Source: Cristatella mucedo (lineage: Eukaryota > Bryozoa > Phylactolaemata > Cristatellidae). Taken from it: DNA of 64,000 nt. Every line of letters begins with the position of its first letter. The first letter of the stretch is position 1. A program made the position numbers and the translations under genes. The DNA lies in the NCBI GenBank assembly GCA_009760855.2, contig WPIO01000001.1, forward strand, positions 13,207,001 to 13,271,000, written 5' to 3'. The notes under the pieces are model-generated. The model saw only the letters and a list, made by a program, of their open reading frames with translations, was not told the origin of the DNA and ran no database searches. Positions 1 to 11,090 of the stretch are shown piece after piece.

Positions 1-157
1 CTGACCATGTACATATCACCTCTAACCATGTTATGCTTGTTGACATTGAGTGTGCTATCACTAACCATTCAATCGTGCTTTCTTACATCATATGTAAATT
101 GCCTAGAAAGAGATTAAGTTTCCTGAGGGTTCTATACAAGTGTATTATTATTATTAA
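1..157 (+). mobile_element. LINE A 3' tail (truncated by window edge)
   Basis: 3' untranslated tail of the LINE A family: 'ctaaccatgttat', 'cattcaatcgtgct', then 'cctagaaagagattaag' and a short ATT run. The same order recurs at 25920-26073, 34200-34350 and 59640-59793. Confidence 0.75.
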
Positions 158-649
158 GTACACTCGGGCACGGTAGTATCAGCTAGGTCTCCTACAATGG
201 CTGCCGGACCAAAGTTTTGTTTCTAATGTAAACAACATAATTGCAACTTGCTGTAATCACATACAGTATATAAAATATATAAAATATAAGTATATATAAG
301 TATATAAAATAAGCTTACCTAACATTTAAGCAATATTTTAGTACAATTAAATTAATCTATAATGCTACATTGAAGTTACACCTCTGAGATAGACAATAAT
401 GTGCCTGAGCCGCTCCGGCATTGAGCTCACTAAGCCCTAAAAAATCTAGGGTTGTCGTTCTCCAAAAAAATGGAAAACTTGTGAAAAGCAATTCTTTGCA
501 TGTGATACGACCCGACAGACCTCTGGGCCTATCCGCGTCACCTTAGAGATCATCGATGGGATTCAGCTCTTAAGACTGAGTAGGCCACTCTACTAGTGTA
601 ACAGCCCTAAACTAAATTCAACTGTGAAGCATAAAAAATATTGAGCACC

Positions 650-1075
650 CTTAGCCACATGCTTAGGCTCATAGTCCCGTTTGAAAAGAACATGATCTCC
701 GAACTCCTCCGCTTAAAGACAGTTGGCGACAGAAGCTTTAGCTCTGCAGGTCCTAGACTGTGGAACTCGCTTCCACAATTCTTACGCAACGACATCTACT
801 CTCCGACTGCCGACTATGGCACATCTTTTTCAGCAGTCCTGAACTGCTACTTCTATGCTACTCACTACCTCAACTGCTCTCCTAACTCTGCTATGCTTCC
901 CACTTTCTCTTTGTTGCGTGAGACGAAGTCTGTTGGCTACCGAATGCGTACCGAAAGCCGCTTAGGCTGTGAGTGCGCTATACAAAACTCTCCTGTGTAA
1001 CACCCACATGGTCTTTGTGACTTTGTGGAGTTACTGACGGAGATACAAAGGCTCATTGCTTAGGTACTGCAACAC
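650..1075 (+). mobile_element. LINE B C-terminal coding end and 3' tail
   Basis: From about 712 the reading frame gives LKTVGDRSFSSAGPRLWNSL, then a conserved end (ECAIQNSPV stop at 1000) and a tail resembling 'gacggagatacaaagg'. The block is nearly identical to the antisense copies at 6718-7020 and 57298-57600. The 5' end is truncated, as is usual for LINEs. Only the last ~100 codons of the RT-containing ORF remain. Confidence 0.8.
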
Positions 1076-2340
1076 TTTGGAGTAGTTCTAAATTAATGTC
1101 TTACATCATGATGCCAGGTACCGATACAGAAGCAGCCCTGGACCATCACCCCTTTGCTGCAAGTTTTTTCTTCAAATCTGTGTCTGCAGAAGGCCATTAG
1201 CATAGAAACTTTCATAGGTGCACCGACGCACGGTCTGCATACATTTCAGTTACCAAAAACGGCGAATTTACTCACAGAGCCCATTCGATTTTGCTCCAGT
1301 TTTCACGGTCCCAATGTGCTTCTGCCCTAGCCAACTCCAAACGAGCCACTTAAAGTTTGGCATGCAGAAGGCAGAAGTTGCTTCTTTTTTGCATTCATAA
1401 CTGGCAGACCTTGTTCTCATAGTCGACGTCTGATCGTATCCCTACTAACTAGCTTTCCAGCACTAGCCTGCTTGTTTGGAGCATGACTCCTCGCAGAGAG
1501 GCAAAATGATGCCTAACGATTCACTTTGTTTCAGTCTGTCCTTGTGAGTGTAGTGACATGTAGGTGCCCCTGTTTCTTCCAGTTATCGATGATATCGGCC
1601 GTAGCCATATTCTTTAGGTTGTACCTCACCGAAGTCTTACCTACTCGAAATCGTAACCTATTGCAACGTTACCAAGTCCTCTTTGGCAAAAAGGTCACAT
1701 TCGGCCCTTCGTCGCTGCAGTCAACTGGATAGTCTTATGCATGCTGTGTGTGGTGACAATGTGAGGCTACTAAATGAGCAAAGCCTGAATGGTGTTATAC
1801 TACTGCACATGTCTAAGTACCCCGAAAAACCGAACTATGCAATCGTTTTCAAAGCACTGTAAAATGGGGCAATCTACTTCATAACATGAATTGTAAGGGT
1901 CGAAGATGGTTTTTCTCGTTAATTTTCTGTGTATACACTGATTTATGAAAAACGCTATCGTGAAAGGCATTCTGTCAGTTGGGTGCATTTGTTCTTCGTG
2001 CTTTGGTCTAATGTTTCACTGTCGAATGCATACTTTTCCTTATAGGGGTCGCCTGTACTCGTTCGCTCAAGTGCATATACCTGTAAATCTCTTGCAGCCT
2101 CATTTACCTGAATGCTGCATACAGGTTCAAAATGTATTAAATTTTTTTTTGGTTCATTCGCGCCTATTGACTTCATGGCATATTTTAAGATATGTGGTTG
2201 CAAAACTGCAGCATTAACCAGCACACACAAGCATATGGATCAGTTTGATATTTTCATAGCTCGAGTAGACTGTCCAACGTAGTTTAGCAAGCATTTAGCA
2301 TCGGCTTTTTTCGAAATTTGAATGGATACAGCATGGGTTT
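1076..2340. other. no gene recognised
   Basis: About 1.26 kb with only short, uninformative ORFs. I see no domain, repeat tail or tRNA-like signal. Confidence 0.4.
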
Positions 2341-2342
2341 CC

Positions 2343-2520
2343 AAATTAGCAGATAAAGGTTTTTAATTTTTTATTTATAATATATTTGTTTAGTGCTCTA
2401 AGAGAACTTAATCTCGGTGCTTAACATATGCCACGGGGCTCGAGCCCACGACCTCGGCCAGACCTTGGTCAGGGTGAGCATCTTAACCACTGGGCCAAAT
2501 CACCTTGGCTTCCGGATAGG
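2343..2520 (-). mobile_element. SINE-2 (tRNA-derived SINE with LINE A-like tail)
   Basis: Read on the minus strand: an A-box-like 'tggcccagtggttaag', a B-box-like 'gtgggctcgagccc', then 'gagattaagttctctt' followed by an A/T-rich end. The same head is at 46067-46150 (+), and the B box and tail are at 15735-15815 (+). The tail motif matches the LINE A 3' end. Confidence 0.7.
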
Positions 2521-3220
2521 AATCATATACCTCTGACTGGGACCAGAAACCGAACCGAGCCCCTCATGATAAATGATCAGAAGCCTTGGCATGTTATTAC
2601 TAGGTGGTCTCTTCTGCCAATTAGCAATCTTTCTGAGGAACTCGTTATTTTTGCTTGTGATACCTCTAGCAATGTGCCAATTTGAGCAGTCTTGTTACCA
2701 TTGCAAAATGAATACATTAGCTAACTTGATCTTACCCAATCTCATCGGTATGTAAGCCAAGTTGTACAGCCGAAATAAGAGCTGTAGAGGTAGTTTTGTT
2801 TTTTATGCTTCTTAGCACCAGGGACAGTGGCAGTGAAGGAGGCAGGCAGTAGGCAGGGGGTCAATCCCCCCCCAGAGTGGTAGGGTACAGCGACCTGGGC
2901 TGCCCCCTATATCGGGCCGGGTAAGGAGCTGCAGCTGGGAAAGTCTAGTAGGGACATGGGCATGGATTTGTTTATGTTCACCCTATTTAAAAACCTTTCT
3001 GCACTTGAATTAATAAAATAAACGATCGGCAAGTGCTTTACCCCTTAGGGACCCAATGGCCTGTGACTTGCCCCCTACATGAAAATCTCTCCTCTGACCA
3101 GGGGTGTTTACATTGCTAAATCACCTACTTTCAGACTTTAAGTTTTCATCTGGTGTTGATAGCTTATTCCAAGTGACTGGCTCCAATGACCGGATTCTAA
3201 TTGTTTATACAGTCTTTGCT
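2521..3220. other. no gene recognised
   Basis: Unassigned sequence with a G/C-rich patch near 2830-2960. No convincing coding frame or repeat family was identified. Confidence 0.35.
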
Positions 3221-3224
3221 TCAG

Positions 3225-3760
3225 TTGAGTAATATTAATAATATTAATATTAGTAATTCTAATAGGTCGTTTGTATGTAGCCCTAAGAGAACTAAATCTC
3301 TATCTACGTGCGTTTCTAAAAATTGCTGCAAACAATCAATTATTCTGTTTTAACGACATTCATGGTTCATTCGATATTGTGATTAGACAACCATGCAAAA
3401 GCTAACAAGTATCATCCTTTGGCCATCCTTCTAAAGCAAACATGAATACACTTATAGCCACCGGTCAGTAGGACTTGTATCTCGTAATATGCACTGAATC
3501 ATACACAGGCAAGCACGAAATACCCACAGAAACAGAAGAAGACGAGTTCACATGGGTGAAGTAAAGCGGATCAGAACAGATGCTTCTTTAGCTGAGACTT
3601 AAAAATTCAAGGTCGTTGCAGGTGGTCAGTATAGTCCGAAGCAAGGTCCGGACATTCGGTGCATACAAGCTGAGTGCTCGATCACGAAAAGATTTCAATT
3701 TAGTGCCAAGCTGCATAGTTTTGCACAACCCTTAAAATCTCATTCGACAGGCAGGAAGAC
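3225..3760 (-). mobile_element. LINE C fragment (old L2-like element)
   Basis: Starts with an A/T-rich trinucleotide end and 'agagaactaaatctct' (antisense tail). Further in, the minus strand encodes TKLKSFRDRALSLYAP at about 3660-3710, the divergent equivalent of LINE A's [16 protein letters not shown]. Non-coding parts match 19220-19620 and 28390-28570. Confidence 0.6.
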
Positions 3761-4211
3761 CTACAAGTAATGAGTTACAGATGTCGAGTTCAAGAGCAAG
3801 TGACTGAGCCACAACGTTAGCAGGAGCTCATCTTGACTGGGTGCAGTCTTATAATATGTTGCAGTTTAGATTCGAGTAAATATTTCAGTAACGTAAGCTA
3901 GATATTAACTATCAGAGCCTGCTATGAAGTGGCTTGAGTTGGATGCTGCTAGCTCTGTTCACAAAAATCATTTCCGAATTTAGCAATTGGCACTTACTGC
4001 CCCTTGGTCATAGCAAGTGGCTGCCTAGCAACCTGAAGTTGAAATAATTTTGCGCTAGTAGGGTCTGCTTCCACAAAATCTTAGTGCTCTCAATGACAAG
4101 CTGACTTAAGATTGTGCAAAAAATGTGCTCGGTGCTTGGCATTTCCTAAGGCCCCCCCAGTTGACTCGAAATGAGATTCGGTTGCGGCTGCTAATTATAA
4201 TATATATTTGC

Positions 4212-4249
4212 ACTTGGGAGTCAATCAAATTGCTAATTGATTCCCAAGT
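4212..4249. repeat. short inverted repeat (hairpin)
   Basis: Arms at 4212-4225 (acttgggagtcaat) and 4236-4249 (attgattcccaagt) are complementary with one mismatch around a 10-bp A/T-rich loop. It lies just before a LINE B end and could be a remnant of a small palindromic element. Confidence 0.5.
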
Positions 4250-4261
4250 ATGAACGTATAT

Positions 4262-4700
4262 ATGTCTAAATCTCTGTCAGTAGCTCCACATGGCCACAAA
4301 GACTATAAGGGTGTTATGCAGGAGAAATTTGTATGGCGTATTCACAGCCTTAAGCGGCTTTCGGTATGCATTCGGTAGCCAACAGACTTAATCTCACGCA
4401 ACAAAGAGAATTTGAGAAACATAGCTGAGTCAGAAGACCAGTTGAGGTAGGAGTAGCTTGGAAGTATCAGCTCAAGACGGCTGGAAAGGATTTGCCATAG
4501 TCGGCAGCAGGAGAGGGGATGTCATTGCATAAGAATTTTGGAAGTGAGTTCTACAGTTTAGGACCTACAGAGCAAAAGCTTCTGTTGCTAACGGTTTTTC
4601 AGCAGAGGAATTGAGCAGCTAATTTATTGTCCATAGACGACCTGGGGGTACGGAGATGCTGAAACTGGTGCAGCAGTTCAGCTAGGTCAGTACGATAATG
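4262..4700 (-). mobile_element. LINE B fragment (older copy)
   Basis: Antisense LINE B 3' end: 'cagtagctccacatggcc', 'cttaagcggctttcgg' and 'gtggaagtgagtt'-like blocks in the same order as 6718-7110, but with many substitutions. No open frame remains. Confidence 0.65.
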
Positions 4701-5121
4701 GCATATGTTATGGACAATATACCAAAAATTTCGAAAAACCCTTTAAACTTATTCAAAAATGGTTTGGCCAGAGCGCGACTAAAGACCCTTCTTCAGCCCA
4801 TGCTGGAACTGGAAGGCTGCAAATGAGCTGCAAGTGTAAAGCCAACTGATTGAGCATTATTTACGTCGTAGTGAAATCTTGCCAGTCATGCTGAAGGTCG
4901 CCAAATTTTCAAACTTCATAAGGGATACAATTATGGCATGAGGACACTCATATGGTCAACTTGCAACTACTCATTCGATACCTAAGAGGTTGTGTACCAT
5001 CCACAATTTGAGGATGGTAGTGATAACTTGGAGACCTGAAATGCTTTTCAGTTGGGGTCCCGAGCTATCACTCGAAAGAGAAAACATTCTAAAGTTGGAG
5101 GCTTTAAAGGTCAGTTTTCAT

Positions 5122-6060
5122 AATAATAATAATAATTTTATAAAGAGCTCTTAGAGAACTCAGTCTCTTTCTAGGTGCTTTACATTTGCTGCAAAGGAAG
5201 CACGATCGAATGGTTAGTGGTAGCATGCTCAATAAACAACAAGAATAACATGGTTAGGGGTGACATGCACAGGGTCAGCATGAAGTATGGTTAATGGCAG
5301 CATCCACAGTGTTAGCACGCATAAGCACATAAAGGACGAATCACAGGGACCCACTAAAGACAGTCATAAATAGGTGTGATTTTAATTTTTTTTTTAATGT
5401 GGTCAAGTTGAAAGATGTCGCGACGTAATTCGGGAGTGAATTCTAGGCTTTGGGAGCGTACGAACTAAATGCACGATCTCCAAAGGATTTGAGGTTTGTA
5501 TGAGGTATTGGTAAACAGTTAGATTCCGAAAAGCAGGTGGTACCATGGTAGTGCAGTAGACCTGATAGGTAGGCTGGAGCCAAAGAATGAAGGGACCTAA
5601 AAGTGAGTGACAAAACCTTGAATTCGATGCGTTGCTTGACTGGGAGCTAGTGCAGGTCAGCGAGAAGTGGTAAGATGTGGCAACTGCAAGGCTCACGGCA
5701 GACAAACCTAGCTGGAGAGTTTCGCACCAGCTGTAAGCACCTGATTGCTCAGACCTGTAGACCGGCAAGCAGTGAGTTTCAGAAGTCGAGATGGAATCAC
5801 AAATGCATCTACCAATTTAGATGTGAGATCCCTGTGTAAACAAGCCCGAATTTTAGCAATGTTGTGTGGCTGAAAGTAGGCAGACTTGACTGTGGAGCTG
5901 ATGTGGTTGTTTAATGAAATGTCACTTTGGAACATGACTTCTAGATTTCGTGCAGAGTCAACAGAAGATATGCTGGCAGAGCCGATTTTGAGTGGTAGTT
6001 TTTCTAATATCTGTTTTGCTTCAGCACAGGTTCATGTTCAGCAGAGTTTTCAAACATCCT
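5122..6060 (-). mobile_element. LINE A fragment, C-terminal ORF part and 3' tail
   Basis: Begins with 'ataataataataatt', then the antisense tail (agagaactcagtctcttt). On the minus strand it carries interrupted coding for [19 protein letters not shown] and the LINE A C-terminal region ([20 protein letters not shown] in a shifted frame). Frameshifts and stops make it a dead 5'-truncated copy. Confidence 0.8.
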
Positions 6061-6664
6061 CTGCAAAGCAAGTTAGTTGTGATACCACCACACTGTGGTT
6101 AGAGAAGGGTGGTCTGCATTCTTGAGTTGGAATTAGGAAGCCACTATCGGCGATGAAGAATATGGTGAATCGTTTACTGTTTGCCGAAGCCTTGGATCCA
6201 GTGGACTTCTGACGGATTAGAGTAGAGGTGCACGGAGCAAAGAAAGAAAATCCGTGCTTATTTTGATCTGCAAAAGAAGGCTTTACATGCGTCAGCAACC
6301 CAATGAAGCCTGCTCATCCAAATGCCGGCAGCCAACGGTCAAATTTATAGGAAAAGGTGGCATTTTATTGGATACTTCAGTAGAAAGGGCGCCCTTCACA
6401 GCATAATGACCCTAGACTTATATTTCAAACTTCAGAACGTAGGTTTGTCTTTTGCCATCTCTCTTCGTGGACCGTATTATATTTTTCAAAACGACAACAA
6501 TCCAAAAGATTCGGTTGTCCAAGTTACGTATCTTTTTTAATATATCTGAGCTCGGTTACCCTTTTATTGAAGTTAACGACTGACCGGAATCACTCTTTGA
6601 ACCTTAGTTCAGTCAAGCAGTTGTGGACTTAAGTCGAGCTACAGTTGCGGCACCGACCTTCTGT

Positions 6665-7395
6665 ATCGCGTCTTGTAATGTAATGTAATGTATCTCCGTC
6701 AGTAACTCCACAAAGTCATAAAGACCATGTGGGTGTTACACAGGAGAGTTTTGTATAGCGCACTCACAGCCTAAGCGGCTTTCGGTACGCATTCGGTAGC
6801 CAACAGACTTCGTCTCACGCAACAAAGAGAAAGTGGGAAGCATAGCAGAGTTAGGAGAGCAGTTGAGGTAGTGAGTAGCATAGAAGTAGCAGTTCAGGAC
6901 CGCTGATAAAGATGTGCCATAGTCGGCAGTTGGAGAGTAGATGTCGTTGCGTAAGAATTGTGGAAGCGAGTTCCACAGTCTAGGACCTGCAGAGCTAAAG
7001 CTTCTGTCGCCAACTGTCTTTAAGTGGAGGAATGGGACAGCTAATTTATTGTCCACACAGGACCTCAGGGCACGTACAGGCTGAAACTGATGCAGCAGTT
7101 CAGCTAGGTACGAAGGAGCCAAGCCCTGGCGGGCCTTGTGGGTCAGCGTAAGAACTTTGCTCTGTATCCTTTGCTCAACCGGCAACCATCCTAGCTCTTT
7201 CAGCAAAGGTGACACGTGCTCAAACCGCTGGGACTTGAAGACCAGCCTTGCAGCCATATTCATAGTCCGCTGTAGTGGCATAATAGCTTTCTTTGGTAGC
7301 CCAGCCAAAAGGGAATTACAATAATCAAGCCGAGACAGAACTAAAGAGCTAGTTAAATTTTCTGATATGCTTTCGTCCACTTGCAGCAAGCCTGG
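6665..7395 (-). mobile_element. LINE B copy, open 217-codon C-terminal frame
   Basis: Minus-strand frame 7389-6736 encodes the post-RT part ([20 protein letters not shown], then GLPKKAIMPLQ, ELGWLPVEQRIQSK, AIQNSPV stop). A 'taatgtaatgtaatg' end lies at 6675-6690. It is nearly identical to the copy at 57247-57920, so both look young. It is cut off around 7365 relative to the 57-58 kb copy. Confidence 0.85.
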
Positions 7396-7611
7396 AGCAG
7401 TGTAACGGTCAATGCTTTCGGGCTAGCGTTTGATCAGTTTCATGCCTGGCTAGTCTGGCAGGATTCTGCAAATTCGGGCCACCCAACGTCTTATTAGCTC
7501 AAAAATTATGACACGTGATAACGGCAGGAGAATTTTGCTTTTTCTTATTTCAACCATTGTGCATACTTTTGGTTTCAGCAACGTTGGATATCTAATCGAA
7601 ATGCAGTTGGT

Positions 7612-7968
7612 TGAGTAATGTAGTGTAATGTATCTCCGTCTGTAGCTCAACAAAGCCATAAAGACCATGTGGGTGTTACGCAGGAGAGTTTTGTATAGCG
7701 CACTCACAGCCTAAGCAGCTTTCGGCACGCATTCGGTAGCCAACAGACTTCGTCTCACGCAACAAAGAGAAAGTGGGAAGCATAGCAAAGTCAAGAGAGC
7801 AGTTAAGGTAGAGAGTAGCATGGAAGTAGCAGCTCAGGACCGCTGAAAAGGATGAGCCATAGTCGGCAGCAGGAGAGTAGTTGTCGTTGCATAAGAATTG
7901 TGGAAGCGAGTTCCACAGTCTAGGACCTACAGAGCTAAAGCTTCTATTTCCAACGGTCTTCAAGTGAG
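7612..7968 (-). mobile_element. LINE B 3' fragment
   Basis: Antisense tail ('taatgtagtgtaatgtatc') and C-terminal frame 7963-7676 (KTVGNRSFSSVGPRLWNSL ... ECAIQNSPA stop). It is a separate insertion lying 220 bp from the previous LINE B copy in the same orientation. Confidence 0.8.
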
Positions 7969-8489
7969 TAGGTGGCCGTTAGGACAGTTGCCCTTACCGT
8001 ATAAGTACTTTGGTGCTCGAGGTGTGACTTTCTTCATGCGAGTAGGCTGCCACATTGATATGTTAGACTTTTGTAGTACGGCTAAACCCGGCTATCCCGA
8101 ATTCGGCAGGTACGTGCTCTCACTTTTTTTGCTGCAAGAAGTTGGTGCTAGAGCAGTCGGATGAAACTGAAATGAGGCGCTAGCAAGGCTAAGCTAACAA
8201 TGTTATTCTGTACCTGTCATGTTCGTTGCCCCCTATTTCAGCATCTGCTTCTTCCTCTACTGTTATTTCATCGTGCCCTGCATCATCGTTCACGATTGTA
8301 TGCCATCAACTGGAGTTATGTGCCCAACGTGCCCACTGAGTTGATAAGGTTTTTGCAACAATTTAGTGTCTTGTGTATTAGTTTATGGAGATTTCCGTTG
8401 TAATACCAACTGTTTCCAGTGGGATTTCAAATTATGGCTCCTGTGGGCCTTCACAATTTATGTATTGTAGATCGTCATGCGTGTTTTAG

Positions 8490-8625
8490 ATCTTCAGAAC
8501 ATTATCATATGTGGCATCGAGGCACATGCTTGTGTTAAGCAGACAGTGTTGGATCTCCTTTGCCATACAAACTATAACGTTCACGTGGTTGTTGATGCTG
8601 TATCGTCACGCAACATGGTTGACAG
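8490..8625 (+). CDS. isochorismatase-domain protein (ISOC1/ISOC2 type), penultimate exon
   Basis: The exon opens after acceptor 'tgttttag' and ends in 'gacag|gtaag'. It encodes [19 protein letters not shown], then LL...[16 protein letters not shown]. This matches the isochorismatase-like hydrolase fold of ISOC1/ISOC2, in which the Cys of GIEAHAC sits where cysteine-hydrolase members carry the nucleophile; AHAC followed by DAVSSR is typical of the family. The exon enters in phase 1 (G|AT would give Asp) and leaves in phase 2. No upstream exons for the N-terminal part (the DMQEKF-like start) could be identified, so the gene is partial here. The physiological substrate of ISOC proteins is not settled. 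Confidence 0.85.
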
Positions 8626-8721
8626 GTAAGCTAAACTTGGGTACTGCTTCATGCCAGGCCATAGATTACCGGCTTTGTCGTAGCTATGACGGTATTGTAT
8701 CTGTTGTGCCGGTCGTTGCAG

Positions 8722-8884
8722 GATGTATGCCCTGAACAGCATTCAAGCGTTAGGAGCACACCTTACAACCTGCGAAAGTGTCTTGCTGGGTTTACTTGGT
8801 GATGCTGCTCATCCCAAGTTCAAGGCCATTCAAAGATTCATCATGGATCCTTCACCTGACAGTGGCCTCACTTCTGCACGTTAG
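8722..8884 (+). CDS. isochorismatase-domain protein, last exon
   Basis: Acceptor 'gtcgttgcag' at 8721; the frame joins in phase 2 to give Arg. It encodes MYALNSIQALGAHLTTCESV, then LLGLLGDAAHPKFKAIQRFI, DPSPDSGL and a stop at 8882-8884. The block around GDAAHPKFKAIQ and the final PDSGL are the usual C-terminal features of ISOC proteins. A 96-bp intron separates it from the previous exon. Codons are intact, so this is probably the functional copy, in contrast to the copy at 14390-14616. Confidence 0.85.
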
Positions 8885-9170
8885 ACTTTAGCTATCGTGT
8901 ACCAATTTTTAGTAGATAGCCGAATGCACTGATATCACCACTGTTAAGGAGAGAAGTATATTGAATACAGTACCACTTTATTCAATGCCTATAGTAAGAG
9001 GCAAACTACCAAGTGACTTTTATTTGAACACATCTTTGATCTTCCTTTGGGAGAATGTCTGTTCGGAATACTCGAATCACTGTTGCTCCATCGTGCCTAA
9101 CAGGGCGTTCAGATATTGTGGTATGAGTTTTTTTGAGGTGCTATGTCTTTGCTTTGCTACCTACTGAAAC
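8885..9170. other. ISOC 3' flank, no gene recognised
   Basis: A/T-rich DNA after the stop codon, presumably the 3' untranslated region and flank. I could not settle on a poly(A) signal. Confidence 0.3.
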
Positions 9171-9174
9171 GACG

Positions 9175-9780
9175 AGAGTTCAAGTTACCAGGAAAGTCTT
9201 CGATCTACATATTCAGCCTATCCGAGCTGTTGCCTGCAAGCTCTCAGACCTTTGTCACCGCCTAGTGAATGCTGCCGCAGATGCACCTCAGTTGCTATAA
9301 GGGTTTATCGGCCTTTTCCATGACGAATTTACCAGTCGCCAGTGTCTCTGGGCATCTAATATCTTTAAGTGGCCGGTGTGTTCTTGCTTTTCCATAACTA
9401 TATTGACAAGGCCGTCTCAGCCACTGGTCTTTTTATTTTTAATAGTTTCAGCATCTTTTCCATAGATCTTCAGCATAGTGGCAACCCCTTGTCTACTCGA
9501 ACGTTTGCACTCCACATATGCATGTGTAGAGAGATGCATGAAGTCATCGGTTCTTTAATTAGTTTCATTGCTGGCAGCCCTCTTCATTCTTTGGCTGTAG
9601 GCGATTTCGAACAGATATGAGCAAACCGGCTTGCTGCACTGCCGTGGGAAGGAGTTATTTTGCCTTGATGGGGTTCATGCTCCAGGGACTGAGTCCGGAT
9701 TTCACCAGCTCCTTACTGAAGACATTAACAGCTGCCTTCGAGCGACACAAAGAAACTTAAAAGCCGATTTCAGCAATTAA
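9175..9780 (+). pseudogene. possible decayed ORF with SGNH-like DGVH block
   Basis: Two open stretches look coding-like. 9175-9300 reads VQVTRKVFDLHIQPIRAVA, then KLSDLCHRLVNAAADAPQ and a stop. 9601-9780 reads HCRGKELFCLDGVHAPGTE, then ESGFHQLLTEDINSCLRATQ. The DGVH...G spacing resembles the last catalytic block of SGNH/GDSL esterases, which occur in ORF1 of CR1-type LINEs. The stretch between is not open. It may be a mobile-element relic; the assignment is weak. Confidence 0.25.
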
Positions 9781-9969
9781 TTCCCAATGTATCACTCACA
9801 AAAAATACAGTAGCTTTGTGAGGCAATACGAGTGATCGCAGTTATCCAACGAAGTGACTCAAAGCAGCAGATGCCGAATTGGGTGAAATTGCTACATCTG
9901 AGTGGGCAACTGAATACATTGAAATAAATTGAGCAGTTTTTTTGTATATGCTGCGTTGTGTGCCTTAGG

Positions 9970-10340
9970 AAGTTGTAACGTCTAAAGCTCGGCGGAGGAG
10001 GCATACCCAGCTACTTCGCAAGCGGTGTAGCCAACTGCCGAGTTCGGATTCGAAGTGCTAAACGCGCCTTCTGCGTTTCTGGTGCTATCCTACTTACCTT
10101 TTATAGGGGTAAGCGAAAATAGAGAATTTTACTCAACTATATTCGCAAGCACACAATGTCGCTTCGCGTCTCGTTCAGTGTGATCACCACACTCCTCGCA
10201 AACACTCGTCATAACAGCCGTACGGGTCTCGCCCCACACACAGGGCACTACTACCGAGGAAATAGCTAGCGACACCGCCTCAGGCTCTCAGTGGCTCTGT
10301 AGAAATCCCGAACGAAGCTCAAACAAGAAACCGCCCCCTA
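9970..10340 (-). repeat. possible LTR relic (copy 1)
   Basis: Minus strand reads 'gcttgcgaata', 'gagtaaaatt', 'ggtaagtagg', and ends 'tccgccgagctttagacgtt'. The same landmarks in the same order are found on the plus strand at 16310-16540 (gcttgcgaataaaattcag, ggtaagtaggttgg, tccgccgagccttcggcgtt). A conserved polyadenylation-like block next to a fixed end suggests LTRs from one retrotransposon family, but no internal pol domain is seen. Confidence 0.35.
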
Positions 10341-10368
10341 GCTGTGGAAACGTTCTCCCTTCAACCAC

Positions 10369-10635
10369 TTAAGTAGGAGGGGAACCGCCAACCGCATGTG
10401 CATATGCGAACGTAACCTCCACCTTCTCCTCGAGCCATTCAACTGACTCTGGAATTCCTACTGTAATCATTAGATGGTGAGGGTGCCTGCCCTGCTCCTG
10501 AATGGCTAAGGCTCCAATTCGGTAGGTCGCTGGCTGGCCGACTTCTATCTGGCTCCAACTTCGACGGCAGTTTAGTAAATCCTTCTGGCGAGCCCTCCAG
10601 CTTCGTCGCAGCTGGCACTCGCCTCCCATCGACAT
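10369..10635 (-). CDS. 88-codon ORF next to LTR-like block, unknown
   Basis: Minus-strand ORF starting MSMGGECQLRRSW and ending AYAHAVGGSPPT. It is rich in Arg and Gln at the N terminus and has no recognisable domain. Its position beside an LTR-like block makes a degraded gag-type fragment possible, but nothing in the residues proves it. Confidence 0.2.
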   Translation of the reverse strand: MSMGGECQLRRSWRARQKDLLNCRRSWSQIEVGQPATYRIGALAIQEQGRHPHHLMITVGIPESVEWLEEKVEVTFAYAHAVGGSPPT

Positions 10636-10917
10636 CGGTCCTTTTGACTCTATACTCCCTACTCTCTCACTGCTGGACTCGGCCCTATTTTTTTGGTTTG
10701 GGCTATTGGCACTTTACCTCGGCCACCGTAAAACCACATGTGTCCAAGCACAGGCCACCCAGGCTTATCAGAAGCAATAAATCTCCCTACCGAATGCCTA
10801 AGCCTGGCATATCCCGCTTTTCTGCTAAGCTATAAAACCCTAAGTCTGCCAATCCTCGGTAACACAAAATGCTATACAATTGGAGCTTCTCTGGTTCTAT
10901 TTCAGCAGTCTGAGTAA

Positions 10918-11090
10918 TACTGGCTGATTTAACAGCCTCTTTTTGTATATCAGCAGAAAAGCCTTAAAGGCTATCACCGTTTGCAGGGGTAATAAAGCAT
11001 CGCCCATCGCAGGATTCGAACTCACGACTTCGGGACCGAGGTTGTGAAGAATAACCGCCTTATCTAGTGTGCCATCACGGCTCACCATTA
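10918..11090 (-). mobile_element. SINE-1 copy (tRNA-derived)
   Basis: Minus strand: A-box-like 'tggcacactagataagg', B-box-like 'gagttcgaatcct', a body containing 'gggcgatgctttat', and the tail 'tatacaaaaagaggctgtt' then 'aaatcag'. It is almost the same as 56993-57165. The tRNA-like head is separated from the tail by about 70 bp, so this is a SINE and not a tRNA gene. Confidence 0.8.

Noticed and set aside
10980-11088. Apparent tRNA gene on the minus strand
   Set aside because: A- and B-box-like motifs are present, but no complete cloverleaf with paired acceptor stem follows. A 70-bp body and a shared tail follow, and the same unit recurs at 56993-57165. It is a SINE.
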